DNA of 64,000 nucleotides from Duganella margarita (GTDB lineage Bacteria; Pseudomonadota; Gammaproteobacteria; Burkholderiales; Burkholderiaceae_D), in NCBI RefSeq assembly GCF_009857535.1, contig NZ_WWCS01000013.1:62001-126000 (forward strand), read 5' to 3'. How positions within the stretch are numbered: position 1 is the first letter of the stretch; every line of letters starts with the position of its first letter. A program made the translations under genes and the position numbers. The notes under the pieces are model-generated. The model was not told where the DNA came from. It ran no database searches and saw only the letters and a program-made list of their open reading frames with translations. Positions 8,086-16,825 of this stretch are shown piece after piece.

Positions 8086-10620
8086 TCAGCCGCGCAGGCG
8101 CGCCATCAGCCGGTCGATGTCGATCTCCTGGATCAGCACATTGCCCTGGTTGGCCTTGATCAGGCGCGGCGCCAGCGCCATGTCGCCGCTGCCGAACGGC
8201 GACTCGGTCATGTCGGCGCTGTCGAACTGCTGCACCGAGTGCAGGTCGTCGACCAGCAGGCCGACCACGGTGGCGCCGCTGTGCACCAGCATCACCTGAC
8301 TGTTGTCGGTGACCGTGCCGGCTTTGCCGGTGGCCAGCAGCGCCAGGTCGAATACCCAGACGAAGTGCTTCTGGCCACCGGCCAGCGGCACGTCCAGCAT
8401 GCCCATGCGGGCCGGGTGGCCGGCGCTGGTGGTGCGCTGCACTTTGGCGAACGGCACCGCCTCCTGGATCTGCGTGGCGCGCAGCGCCATCAGCGTGCGG
8501 CCGGCGTAGAAGATGGCGAAGTCCGGACCGCTGTCGCGCAGCCGTTCGATGCGCACGGCGGCGCGCGCCGGCAGTTCGTTGCGCACCGGGCCGAAGGCTT
8601 GCAGCAGCACCGCGATCACCGGCTGTTCGACGCCGTCGACGGCGCGGAATTCGCGGTAGCCGGCGCTGCGGGTGCAGGCGGCGATCACGTACTGGCCGTC
8701 GTGCTGCATGATGCGCGAGACGCTGGCGCCGTGGCCGGCATCGGCTTGCGCCAGCAGGCCGGTATCGAGTTGCAGCACGTCGCCCGGCGCGCAGGCGGCG
8801 TCGGTGCTGGACAGGACCTGGCCCTGCGGCGTGACGAAGTAGGCGCGCATGTTGGCACGGCTGGCGACGCCGCTGTGCAGCATGTTGAGCAGCTCCGGCC
8901 TGGCGTCGAACACGATGCCGATGCCGCCGACCACGGTGCCGCTTTGCTCCGGATGACGGATCGCCGCATGGTAAATGTAGGTGGCCTCGCCGCCGTAGAA
9001 GGCCGACGGCCCGAACGCTTCCGGATAGTGATCCAGTTCGCTGCGCAGCGCCGCCACGCGGCCCAGCGTGTCGCCGCTGATGTACTGGCCGACGATCTCG
9101 TCGCCACCGGTGCTGGCGATGATGCGGCCGCCCCGGTCGTAGACGAACAGGCGCGCATACACGGTGTACAGGCTGTTGATATACGCCAGCACGTCGGCGA
9201 TGGCCTTGGTCTGCGCATCGGACGGCTGCGCCAGCCCGCGCCGCAGCTGCGCCGACAAGGCCCACCAGCGGCAATCGTTGGCGCGTTCGTACAGGTTGCG
9301 GTCCAGCATATCAACCAGCAACTGCGACGTCAGTTCGGCCTCGCTGATGCTGGAGGCCAGCACGGTCTGGTACAAATCCTGGATCGAGTGCGAGAACAGC
9401 GCGTCGCTGCGCTCGCCCGTTTCGGTGATCTGGTCGAGCACCGTGTTGAGTTTGTTGATGCCGCCCGAGTGGCTGCCGTCGGCGTTGACCTGGTCGTTGG
9501 CGGCGCTGGTGACCTTGCCGTTCCAGACGATGCGCTCGATGGTGCGGGTGGTGCGGGTGACGGAACTCATCAGCTCGTGCAGCGACGGACTGAACGCCTG
9601 CGCATGCGACAGCAGGCCTTGCATCAGCGCCGGCTCGACCTCGGCCAGCGAGTGGCCGCCGCTGGTGCGGAACGCCAGGTCGACCGGGATCATCAGCTGC
9701 GCCTTCCAGCCGGCCGGGCCGGGATAGCCCTGGTAGCCTTCCGAGCAGAAGGTGCGCACCAGGTATTCGCGGCCGCCGAACATCAGCAATTGCGGCTGGC
9801 CGTCGGCGTTGGTGGGCACGCGCACGCCGGGTGGTATCCACAGCGGATCGGCGCTGCTGATCACGTGGTCTTGCGCGTCCAGCAGCAGCATGTTGGCGCG
9901 GTGCGACGGATCGCGGTAGGCGGCGAAGATGGCGTCCATCTCCTGCTCGAAATTGAAGCACAGGCACAGCACGCCGGCCGGCTCGCCGGTGTCCGGATGC
10001 AGCATGCGGTGCGAATAGATCAGCGCGCGCGATTTGCCGGGACGCAGGTCGGTGGCGCGGAAGGTTTCGACGTAGCCGTTGGCGTCCAGCGACTGTTGCA
10101 GCAGCGGGTCGCGGCTATACGCCACCGGTGTGGCCGGATCGGCCTGCACCAGCACGCGGCCTTCCAGGTCCAGCAGCAGGATTTCATCGTAGACGGTGTA
10201 TTTGTCGCGGTAGTCGTGCAGGCGCTGGCGGGCGGCGTCCTTGTCGTCGTCGAGGCCGGCGACGAAGCGGCACAAATCGGCGTCGGTGGCGAGGAAGCCG
10301 ACATCGGCGGTGCGCTCGAACAGGTTGCGCACCAGGATGTCGATCGCATAGCGCGCCTGGGTGCCGAGTTCGGCCAGCACATGGCGGACTTTCTCCTGCA
10401 CCAAATTGGCAACCAGCGCTTGTTCCAGATGCGCAAAACCGGTGCGCGTGGCCACCATGGCCGGCAGCAGCAGACGTGCTTCGGCCGGGCAGTTCATCTT
10501 GGCGGACGACTCGATAAGCCGCCACATCTGATTCAGTTCCCGCAGCGAGAGTTCACAGCGGGCGACATCGGGCATATGGGGTAGGAATATGTCCGCGTCA
10601 GCTTGAGGGTAATTGGTCAT
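8086..10620 (-). CDS. Soluble tandem-cache chemotaxis coupling protein with C-terminal CheW-like domain
   Basis: An 844-residue protein with no convincing membrane segment. Two sensor modules of the same design follow one another: the first opens with RNLFERTADVGFLATDADL and continues to KYTVYDEILLLDLEGRVLVQ; the second opens with RNLYERANDCRWWALSAQL and continues to LYTVYARLFVYDRGGRIIAS. This indicates an internal duplication of a cache-like unit. The last 150 residues resemble CheW (RTLMALRATQIQEAVPF, GMLDVPLAGGQ, VMLVHSGATVVGLLVDD). It could couple a soluble ligand directly to CheA. The ATG at 10620 is preferred over a TTG 18 bases upstream; neither has a clear ribosome site. Confidence 0.75.
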   Translation of the reverse strand: MTNYPQADADIFLPHMPDVARCELSLRELNQMWRLIESSAKMNCPAEARLLLPAMVATRTGFAHLEQALVANLVQEKVRHVLAELGTQARYAIDILVRNLFERTADVGFLATDADLCRFVAGLDDDKDAARQRLHDYRDKYTVYDEILLLDLEGRVLVQADPATPVAYSRDPLLQQSLDANGYVETFRATDLRPGKSRALIYSHRMLHPDTGEPAGVLCLCFNFEQEMDAIFAAYRDPSHRANMLLLDAQDHVISSADPLWIPPGVRVPTNADGQPQLLMFGGREYLVRTFCSEGYQGYPGPAGWKAQLMIPVDLAFRTSGGHSLAEVEPALMQGLLSHAQAFSPSLHELMSSVTRTTRTIERIVWNGKVTSAANDQVNADGSHSGGINKLNTVLDQITETGERSDALFSHSIQDLYQTVLASSISEAELTSQLLVDMLDRNLYERANDCRWWALSAQLRRGLAQPSDAQTKAIADVLAYINSLYTVYARLFVYDRGGRIIASTGGDEIVGQYISGDTLGRVAALRSELDHYPEAFGPSAFYGGEATYIYHAAIRHPEQSGTVVGGIGIVFDARPELLNMLHSGVASRANMRAYFVTPQGQVLSSTDAACAPGDVLQLDTGLLAQADAGHGASVSRIMQHDGQYVIAACTRSAGYREFRAVDGVEQPVIAVLLQAFGPVRNELPARAAVRIERLRDSGPDFAIFYAGRTLMALRATQIQEAVPFAKVQRTTSAGHPARMGMLDVPLAGGQKHFVWVFDLALLATGKAGTVTDNSQVMLVHSGATVVGLLVDDLHSVQQFDSADMTESPFGSGDMALAPRLIKANQGNVLIQEIDIDRLMARLRG

Positions 10621-10695
10621 TACGTGGCTTGAACACAAAAAAGTATATTCAGAGCAATTAATGTGCCAAGGCGGTAATGAAAATCCCGGCCGCCC

Positions 10696-10723
10696 GGGTC
10701 GGACCCCGCATGGGGGCAGACCC
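10696..10723. repeat. GGTC-type intergenic palindrome, copy 1 (imperfect)
   Basis: This 28-base element (GGGTCGGACCCC, a short centre, then GGGGCAGACCC) matches the perfect palindrome at 36061-36088 with a few changes and also the one at 14218-14247. It lies between the CheW-like gene and the PsiF gene. It looks like a REP-type dispersed extragenic palindrome. Confidence 0.7.
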
Positions 10724-10755
10724 TGGCCGCAGCGCTGTGCGGGGGTGACGGCAGT

Positions 10756-11046
10756 TTATTTGCTGCTCAGGCACTCCTTCATGAAAGCCTTGCGCTCATC
10801 GCCTTTTTTGCCGGTGGCGTCGCCATTACATTTTTTCATTTTGTCTTGCTGGGTCAGCTTGGGCTCTTCGGCGGCGGCCGGCTTGGCGCTCAGGCATTCC
10901 TTCATGAAGGCCTTGCGTTCGTCCCCCTTTTTGCCGGCGGCGTCGGCATTACAGGTTTTCATCTTGTTCTGCTGCGCGGTCGGCTCAGCCGCAAATACAG
11001 CGCCGCTCAGGGACAGGATCAGGCTGGCTACAAACAGTTTTTTCAT
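10756..11046 (-). CDS. PsiF-repeat periplasmic protein
   Basis: A 96-residue exported protein. The signal peptide (MKKLFVASLILSLSGAVFA) is followed by two near-identical PsiF repeats, each with Met, Cys and the run GKKGDERKAFMKECLS. PsiF-type proteins are named after a phosphate-starvation-inducible E. coli gene; their function is unknown. The start is fixed by a ribosome site (GAGGAT) seven bases before the ATG at 11046; an upstream start codon at 11061 lacks one. The gene is divergent from sodC. Confidence 0.88.
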   Translation of the reverse strand: MKKLFVASLILSLSGAVFAAEPTAQQNKMKTCNADAAGKKGDERKAFMKECLSAKPAAAEEPKLTQQDKMKKCNGDATGKKGDERKAFMKECLSSK

Positions 11047-11179
11047 GAGATATCCTCGCAAGGTCGGCGCGGCGAAGTGCTTGCCTGAGAAGCACTATAA
11101 CTGAAGTGTAAAGGTGTGCACAGTCCCTGGAAAACAATGCAACAATAAGCTTTTGGCCTTTATTATGGAGACTCTTACT

Positions 11180-11713
11180 ATGCGCAAAATCTCGATTTCC
11201 TATCTGCTGGCGGTTGGCGTGGCCTTGGCGGCGGCCGGTGCGGCGCAAGCGGCCGATTCCACTGCGGACGTGGTGCTGAAACCGACCGCCGGTAGCGCCG
11301 CCTCCGGTTCGGTGCGCTTCACGCAGCAGGGCGACCAGTTGCGCATCGACGCCGACCTCGCCGGCCTGGCGCCGGGCGTGCACGGTTTCCATCTGCATGA
11401 AAAAGGCGATTGCAGCGCGCCCGACGGCACCAGCGCCGGCGGCCACTTCAATCCAGGCAACCATCAGCATGGCGGCCCACAAACCACCGCCCATCACGGC
11501 GGCGACTTCGGCAACATCACGGCCGACGCCAGCGGCAAGGCTTCGCTGCACCTGAGCGTGCCGACCAGCCAGATTTCGCTGGACGCCGGCGCCGCCAACA
11601 GCATCATCGGCCGTGGTCTGATCGTGCATGCCGATCCGGATGATTTCGTCACCCAGCCAACCGGCAACTCCGGCAAGCGCCTGGCGTGCGGCGTGGTGGT
11701 GGCCGGCAAATAA
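11180..11713 (+). CDS. sodC: Periplasmic Cu/Zn superoxide dismutase
   Basis: A 177-residue protein with a signal peptide (MRKISISYLLAVGVALAAAG, cleavage near AQAAD). All metal ligands of bacterial SodC are visible: HGFHLHEKGDC, GGHFNPGNHQHG, HHGGDFGN and IVHADPDDF. The disulfide Cys pair is in GDCSAPDG and LACGVVVAG. It converts superoxide to peroxide and oxygen in the periplasm. The start chosen is the ATG at 11180, nine bases after GGAG; an ATG at 11165 is less well placed. The MOSC fusion gene begins four bases after the stop and may be co-transcribed. Confidence 0.96.
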   Translation: MRKISISYLLAVGVALAAAGAAQAADSTADVVLKPTAGSAASGSVRFTQQGDQLRIDADLAGLAPGVHGFHLHEKGDCSAPDGTSAGGHFNPGNHQHGGPQTTAHHGGDFGNITADASGKASLHLSVPTSQISLDAGAANSIIGRGLIVHADPDDFVTQPTGNSGKRLACGVVVAGK

Positions 11714-11717
11714 CTGC

Positions 11718-12461
11718 GTGAGCAGTCGCATCGAACGTCTATACCTGAAGCCCGCGCGCGGCCAGCCGCTGCGGGCGTTGGGGCAGGGCGAGGCGATGGT
11801 GTGCGAGGCGGGCCTGGGCATCCATGGTGATGCCCATGCCAACCGGCTGAGCCCTCGGCAGGTGCTGGTGACGCTGGCTAGCGAGTTGCGGGCGCTGGAC
11901 ATTGCGCCAGGTGCGCTGGGCGAAAATATCGTGCTATCGAGCGAGCAGCCGGCGCTGTTCCGGCCTGGCACGGCGTTGGTCACGGTCTCCGGCGTCGAGA
12001 TTCGGTTGACGATGTTTTGCGAGGCGTGCCGGCGCATCAGCCATGTGGCGCCCAACCTGCGCCAACTGCTGCGCCGTCGTGGTGTGCTGGGTGTGATCGA
12101 GATGGGCGGCGAATTGCGCATCGGCGATGCGCTCACGCTGGTCGACGGCCGTTATCCGCCGCTGCCCGAATCTCCCTACCAAAAATTCCTGGATTTTGTG
12201 CCGACGATTCCTGCCGGCCGCGTGCTGCGCTACGGCGATGTGGCGGTCGCCATCGGCGTGGCGGATAGCTTTGTGCGGGCACTGCCTGGCTACATCAAGC
12301 GTAGCACCAGCTTGCCGGTGCACCGCATCGTCAACGCCCGGGGCGAGCTGCTGAACTTTTTGCCGGAGCAGGCGGCGCGCCTGCAGGCGGAAGGCGTGGT
12401 CAACCAGGGCGGCGCCGTGGTTGACCTGCAGCGCTACCTGTGGCGCGGCGAAGCCGTTTAG
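11718..12461 (+). CDS. MOSC domain fused to an alkyltransferase-like (MGMT fold, Cys-less) domain
   Basis: A 247-residue two-domain protein. Residues 1-145 are a MOSC domain (LGIHGDAHANRLSPRQVLVT, GENIVL, and the Cys pair MFCEACRRI at 101 and 104), a fold that handles sulfur or molybdenum-cofactor chemistry. Residues 152-247 match the DNA-binding half of O6-alkylguanine-DNA alkyltransferase (IPAGRVLRYGDVAVAIG, LPVHRIVNARGEL). The alkyl-acceptor Cys of the PCHR motif is Val (PVHR, 200-203), so this half is like the ATL proteins that flag alkylated bases for repair rather than removing the alkyl group. The start chosen is GTG at 11718, just after sodC. The joint function is unknown. Confidence 0.8.
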   Translation: MSSRIERLYLKPARGQPLRALGQGEAMVCEAGLGIHGDAHANRLSPRQVLVTLASELRALDIAPGALGENIVLSSEQPALFRPGTALVTVSGVEIRLTMFCEACRRISHVAPNLRQLLRRRGVLGVIEMGGELRIGDALTLVDGRYPPLPESPYQKFLDFVPTIPAGRVLRYGDVAVAIGVADSFVRALPGYIKRSTSLPVHRIVNARGELLNFLPEQAARLQAEGVVNQGGAVVDLQRYLWRGEAV

Positions 12462-13201
12462 AACTCCTGTACCGTCGGACGCAGCACGATTTCGTTGATG
12501 TCAACGTCGGCCGGCTGTTCGATGGCGAAGGCGATCGCGCGCGCCACCGAGTCGGCCGGGATGGCCTGCTTGTAGAACTCGTTGACGAACTGCGAGCTTT
12601 GTTCATGCGAGCTGCCGTGCTTCAGCTCCGAGTCCACCGCACCCGGTTCGATGGTGGTGGTGCGGATTGCACCGCCTACTTCGTGGCGCAGGCCTTCGGA
12701 AATCGCCCGTACCGCAAACTTGGTGCCGCTGTACACGGTGCCGCCCGGGCTGAACACTTTCACGCCCGCCACCGAGGCGATGTTGATGAAGTGGCCGCTG
12801 TTTTGCTTGCGGAACTGCGGCAGCGCGGCGGCGATCCCGTACAGCACGCCCTTGACGTTGATGTCGATCATGCGGTCCCACTCGTCGACCTTGACTTCGT
12901 CCAGCGGCGCGATCGACATCAGGCCTGCATTGTTGATCAGCACGTCCACGCGGCCGAATACGCGCACGGCGGTGTCGATCAGCGCCTGCACCTGTTCACG
13001 GCTGGTGACATCGGTGGCGACCACTTCGGCTTTGCCGCCGGCGGCGCGGATGTCGGCGGCGATCTGCTCGAGCTTGTCGGTGCGACGCGCACCCAGCACC
13101 ACGGCGGCGCCGCGCGCGGCCAGATGGCGGGCGGTGGCTTCGCCCAGGCCGCTGCTGGCGCCGGTGATGACAACAACTTTGTTTTCGATGTTGGTGCTCA
13201 T
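12458..13201 (-). CDS. Short-chain dehydrogenase/reductase
   Basis: A 247-residue classical SDR. The NAD(P)-binding glycine motif is TGASSGLG, the structural motif is NNAG, the catalytic Ser is in NIASVAG and the Tyr/Lys pair is YSGTK. An Arg in LGARR after the second beta strand suggests NADPH. The substrate cannot be deduced. It is divergent from the LysR regulator at 13311, with a clear inverted repeat between them, so the regulator probably controls it. The C-terminus overlaps the MOSC fusion gene by four bases. Confidence 0.92.
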   Translation of the reverse strand: MSTNIENKVVVITGASSGLGEATARHLAARGAAVVLGARRTDKLEQIAADIRAAGGKAEVVATDVTSREQVQALIDTAVRVFGRVDVLINNAGLMSIAPLDEVKVDEWDRMIDINVKGVLYGIAAALPQFRKQNSGHFINIASVAGVKVFSPGGTVYSGTKFAVRAISEGLRHEVGGAIRTTTIEPGAVDSELKHGSSHEQSSQFVNEFYKQAIPADSVARAIAFAIEQPADVDINEIVLRPTVQEF

Positions 13202-13282
13202 GTCGTAACTCCTTGTGGTTGGTTGATGCAGCCAGTATAGGAAGTCCGACTATGTAAATAAATGGAAATGATATGATTTGAG

Positions 13283-13301
13283 AATTCCACTTTTTGGAAT
13301 T
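13283..13301. promoter_or_regulatory. Inverted repeat in the SDR/LysR divergent region (candidate LysR operator)
   Basis: AATTCCA, a five-base CTTTT spacer, then TGGAATT form a perfect 7-bp inverted repeat ten bases before the LysR ATG at 13311 and about 80 bases from the divergent SDR start. Position and dyad fit an autoregulatory LysR recognition site. Confidence 0.6.
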
Positions 13302-13310
13302 ATAAAAATC

Positions 13311-14201
13311 ATGCTCAATCGATTGGAAATGCTGCGCATCTTCGTGGCGGCGGCGGAAGCGCGCAACTTCAAGGAAGCGGCGGCGCGGCTGGGGATTTCG
13401 CCGCAGGCGGTGACGCGCGCGGTGCAGGACCTGGAGGCGGCGCAGGGCGAGCTGCTGTTCCACCGGAATACGCGCGGGGTGCAGATCACCACTTACGGCG
13501 AGCACCTGGCGGCGCAGGCGCGCGACAGCGTGCAGCGGGTCGATGCGCTGTTCCAGCCGCCGGCCGAAGCGGCAACGGCGCAGCTGGAAGGATTGGTGCG
13601 GCTGACCGCGCCGGTGGCGCTGGGCCGCATGCTGATGCTGCCGGTGCTGACCGCGCTGGGCCGCGACCATCCGCTGCTGCGCTTCGACGTGCAGTTCAGC
13701 GACACCCATGCCGATGTGGTGGACGACCGCATCGATATCGGCGTGCGCTTCGGTTCGCTGCGCGACAGCCGCTATGTGGCGCGCAGCGTGGCGCCGCAGC
13801 CGTTCCGCACGGTGGGCACGCCGGAGTTGATTGCGCGGCACGGCAAGCCCAAGCAGGTGGAGGATCTGCATGCGTTGCCGACCACGTCGCTGCGCGATCA
13901 CAGCACCGGCAAGGCGTGGCCCTGGTACTTTGCCGGCGGCCTGCACATCTCGCCGGTGAATCCGCGTTTCCTCAGCAGCGATTCCGAGGCCGAGTTTGAC
14001 GCCATCATGGCCGGGCTGGGCTTTGGCCAGTTGCCGGGCTTTATGGCCGATCCACATATCGCCAGTGGCCGGCTGGTGCCGGTGCTGCAGAAGCTGCAAC
14101 CGGAGCCGTGGGATATTTATGTGTATCGGCCGCAGCGCGGGCCGGTGCCGGCCCGCATCCGGCTGGTGTTCGACCAGCTGGTGGAGCGGCTTGGCTCTTA
14201 G
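13311..14201 (+). CDS. LysR-family transcriptional regulator
   Basis: A 296-residue regulator. The N-terminal winged helix-turn-helix (MLRIFVAAAEARNFKEAAAR, then GISPQAVTRAVQDLE) is followed by a substrate-binding domain with the usual LysR layout (LEGLVRLTAPVALGRMLMLP). The ATG at 13311 gives the family-typical start MLNRLEMLRIF; the frame is open to a TTG at 13278 but that extension has no similarity and would cover the inverted repeat. It probably regulates itself and the divergent SDR gene. The effector is unknown. Confidence 0.93.
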   Translation: MLNRLEMLRIFVAAAEARNFKEAAARLGISPQAVTRAVQDLEAAQGELLFHRNTRGVQITTYGEHLAAQARDSVQRVDALFQPPAEAATAQLEGLVRLTAPVALGRMLMLPVLTALGRDHPLLRFDVQFSDTHADVVDDRIDIGVRFGSLRDSRYVARSVAPQPFRTVGTPELIARHGKPKQVEDLHALPTTSLRDHSTGKAWPWYFAGGLHISPVNPRFLSSDSEAEFDAIMAGLGFGQLPGFMADPHIASGRLVPVLQKLQPEPWDIYVYRPQRGPVPARIRLVFDQLVERLGS

Positions 14202-14217
14202 ACCCGCACGGCCAGGC

Positions 14218-14247
14218 GGGGTCGGACCCCGTGCGGGGTCAGACCCC
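14218..14247. repeat. GGTC-type intergenic palindrome, copy 2
   Basis: GGGGTCGGACCCC, a short centre, then GGGGTCAGACCCC form a near-perfect dyad of 30 bases, related to the elements at 10696-10723 and 36061-36088. It sits between convergent genes (LysR and halogenase), where it may fold as a two-way terminator, although no T-run follows. Confidence 0.75.
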
Positions 14248-14286
14248 TAAGTGGTAACGCTTGCGTATCACTAAAGGCTTGCGGGG

Positions 14287-15801
14287 TCAGGCCGCCTTGG
14301 CGCCTTCGTCCGGACGGCCGCAGTAGCGCTGCACGTAGGCCTGGTGGGTCGGCAGCTGCACCACGGTGCGGTCGATGCGGCTCTTGATGTTGCCGAGGAA
14401 GGCTTTCAGTTCCTCGTCGCCCATCAGGTCGGCCGTCGAGTGGTGCGACTTCGGCATGATGCCCTGGCCGATCATCACCTGGATCCACGAATTTTCCGCG
14501 AACAGTTCGTTCGGCACGCGGAACACGCGGCCGGTTTCGCGGAACAGGTCGATGCGGTGCTGCAGCGAGGCCGGTATCTTCATCTCGCGCGCGTCGATCC
14601 AGAACTGCGAATCGGTGCGGTTGTTGGCGTGGTAGTGCAGGATGATGAAGTCGCGGATGTGGTTGATCTCGCTGTTGCACTGGTTGTTGTACTCGTCGAT
14701 GTCGGCCTGCTGGATGCCGTCGGACGGGAACATCTGCATCAGGCGGATCACGCTGCGCTGGATCAGGTGGATGCTGGTCGATTCAATCGGCTCCAGGAAG
14801 CCGCTGGCCAAACCGATCGCCACCACGTTGCCTTTCCACGTATGGCGCCGCTGGCACGGCTGGAACTTGATCACACGCGGCTCGATCAGCGTCTTGCCCT
14901 CGACGTTGGCCAGCAGCTGCTTGCGTGCGGTGTCTTCATCCAGGTAGCGGCTTGAATAGACGATGCCGTTGCCGACCCGGTGTTGCAGCGGAATGCGCCA
15001 CTGCCAGCCGGCTTGATGCGCCATGGAGCGCGTCAGCGGCACGGCGTCGCCGACCGATGTGGTCTGCACCGCGATGGCGCGGTCGCAGAACAGCCATTGC
15101 GACCATTCTTCCACCGGCTCGTCCATCGCCTCGCCGATCAGCAGCGCGCGGAAGCCGGTGCAGTCGATGAAGAAGTCGCCTTCGATTTCCTGGCCAGAGG
15201 CCAGCACCACCGAGCGCACGTCGCCGTTGTCGTGCCTGGTGTAGCGGACGATCTTGCCTTCGATGCGCTGCACGCCGCGCGGTTCGCTCAGGCGGCGCAG
15301 GAACTTGGCGTAGCGGCTGGCATCCAGGTGATACGCGTAGTTCATGCCGTTGTTGGGCAGGTGGGCGAAGCGGTTTTCCTTCGACGCCTTCAGCTCCAGG
15401 CAGTAGTCGCCGAAGTCGCCGGCCAGGCCGCGCTGAACGCCCTTGTGCCAGAAGTGTTGAAAGCCGGCGGTCCAGTGGTCGATGCCGGTGGTGCCGAACG
15501 AGTGGATGTAGTCTTCCTTGAGGTTGCGCCAGCTTTCAAAGCTGATGCCAAGCTTGAAGGTGGCCTGGGTTTCGGCCATGAATTCCTGCTCGTTGATTTC
15601 CAGCACGTTGTGGAAGTTGGTCAGCGTCGGAATGGTGGCTTCGCCGACGCCGACTGTGCCGATTTCTTCCGACTCGATCAGTTTGATGTCGAGCTGCTTG
15701 CCCAGCACCTTGGCGATGCCGGTGGCGGCCATCCAGCCGGCGGTGCCGCCGCCGCAGATGACCACCCGGCGCACCGGTTGGCGATTGTTTGGATCTCGCA
15801 T
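14287..15801 (-). CDS. Flavin-dependent tryptophan-halogenase-family enzyme (copy 1)
   Basis: A 504-residue member of the FADH2-dependent halogenase family. The FAD motif GGGTAGW is at 17-23, the catalytic Lys of the FKLG motif at 83, the diagnostic WQWRIP at 266-271 and the catalytic Glu in EPIES at 340, so it should be able to activate halide as hypohalous acid. The substrate is unknown; related genes next to TonB receptors are usually called tryptophan halogenases without proof of substrate. A strong ribosome site (AGAGGAG) precedes the ATG. It is the last gene of the five-gene operon, ten bases after the cupin gene. Confidence 0.93.
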   Translation of the reverse strand: MRDPNNRQPVRRVVICGGGTAGWMAATGIAKVLGKQLDIKLIESEEIGTVGVGEATIPTLTNFHNVLEINEQEFMAETQATFKLGISFESWRNLKEDYIHSFGTTGIDHWTAGFQHFWHKGVQRGLAGDFGDYCLELKASKENRFAHLPNNGMNYAYHLDASRYAKFLRRLSEPRGVQRIEGKIVRYTRHDNGDVRSVVLASGQEIEGDFFIDCTGFRALLIGEAMDEPVEEWSQWLFCDRAIAVQTTSVGDAVPLTRSMAHQAGWQWRIPLQHRVGNGIVYSSRYLDEDTARKQLLANVEGKTLIEPRVIKFQPCQRRHTWKGNVVAIGLASGFLEPIESTSIHLIQRSVIRLMQMFPSDGIQQADIDEYNNQCNSEINHIRDFIILHYHANNRTDSQFWIDAREMKIPASLQHRIDLFRETGRVFRVPNELFAENSWIQVMIGQGIMPKSHHSTADLMGDEELKAFLGNIKSRIDRTVVQLPTHQAYVQRYCGRPDEGAKAA

Positions 15802-15811
15802 GGTGTCTCCT

Positions 15812-16825
15812 CTAGCGATTCAGTTTTTTAAGCAAATGCCCGCGCAGCGCGCGTGCCCCGTCGGCGGTCAGTGGCGACAACACGCCGCGGGCGTGTGCCG
15901 GAATATGGGCGGCCGTTTCTGTGTCGGCTTCGAAGATGTAATGACGAAAGATTTCCTGCCAGGCCTTGCGCTGCTCTAACGGCAGGTCGCGCATGGTGAG
16001 GAAGGCCGCCATCAGGGCGTTGGTCGGCGTGTCCATGTAATCGGGCGACTGCCGCCACCAGTAGTTGACCAGCACGTTGAACGGCGACAGCGCCTCGATG
16101 TGATGCCACCACATGCTGGGGATGAAAATGGCGTCGCCGGCTTCCAGTTCGGCGCTTTGCGCGTGGCGCAGCGCTTCGGCAAATTTCGGGAACTTGTCGA
16201 AATCCGGCTGGTGGAAATCGACCAGGCTGATGGCCTGGCCGGCCGGCGTGAAATCGATCGGGCCGACGTACAGGTTGGGCAACTGCTCCGGTGGGAACAG
16301 CGTGAAGCGGCGGCGCCCGGCCGCCACCACCGCCACATTGTCCGGCAGGTCGTAGTGGGCGGCGATGCGGGTGCGGTTGCCGATCCAGATGCTGGCCAGG
16401 GCGTCGCGCTGGCCGAGGTCGAGATCGTTATGCTGGCGAAAGCCGGGCAGGCAGGTGTCGATGGTGGTCGAACCGACGTAGATGGTCGGCGCCGGGTCCA
16501 GCGCCAGCTTGTTCTCGATTTCCTCCAGCACGCCGCTCAGCTTGGCGTGCACCGGCTGGAAGTTGAAGCCGTCCACGCTGTCGTTGTAGAAGAAGCGGCC
16601 GCCGGCCTCGGCGCCGCCCAGCATGGCGCCGACGGTGGCGTCCTGGTAGTGCTGGCGCAGGTAGTCGAGGCCGGCACGGTCGCCTTCGCGCGCGGCGCGC
16701 ACCATCGGCCAGCTGGCGGCCAGGCCGCGCAGCACCAGCGGCTGGGTCGAGGTCAGGATGGCGTCGCTGAGATCGGCCGGGCCCAGACCGCCGATCTCGC
16801 GGATGGGTTCAGGCGAGGCGGGCAT
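15812..16825 (-). CDS. Cupin_8 (JmjC-like) 2-oxoglutarate/Fe(II) oxygenase-family protein
   Basis: A 337-residue cupin-like protein. The iron-binding HxD is AAHYDLPDN (H157, D159) and the distal His lies in MWWHHIEAL (241-242). The downstream RRRFTLFPPEQLPNLY and YWWRQSPDYMDTPTNAL segments are typical of the JmjC/FIH-like group found with SapC and halogenases. The likely reaction is hydroxylation of a protein or small molecule, but none is proven for this subgroup. The start overlaps the end of sapC by 17 bases, which implies translational coupling. Confidence 0.88.
   Translation of the reverse strand: MPASPEPIREIGGLGPADLSDAILTSTQPLVLRGLAASWPMVRAAREGDRAGLDYLRQHYQDATVGAMLGGAEAGGRFFYNDSVDGFNFQPVHAKLSGVLEEIENKLALDPAPTIYVGSTTIDTCLPGFRQHNDLDLGQRDALASIWIGNRTRIAAHYDLPDNVAVVAAGRRRFTLFPPEQLPNLYVGPIDFTPAGQAISLVDFHQPDFDKFPKFAEALRHAQSAELEAGDAIFIPSMWWHHIEALSPFNVLVNYWWRQSPDYMDTPTNALMAAFLTMRDLPLEQRKAWQEIFRHYIFEADTETAAHIPAHARGVLSPLTADGARALRGHLLKKLNR

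Noticed and set aside
10124..10525. Arg-rich open frames on both strands inside the CheW-like gene
   Set aside because: Shadow frames of the real gene with no domains.
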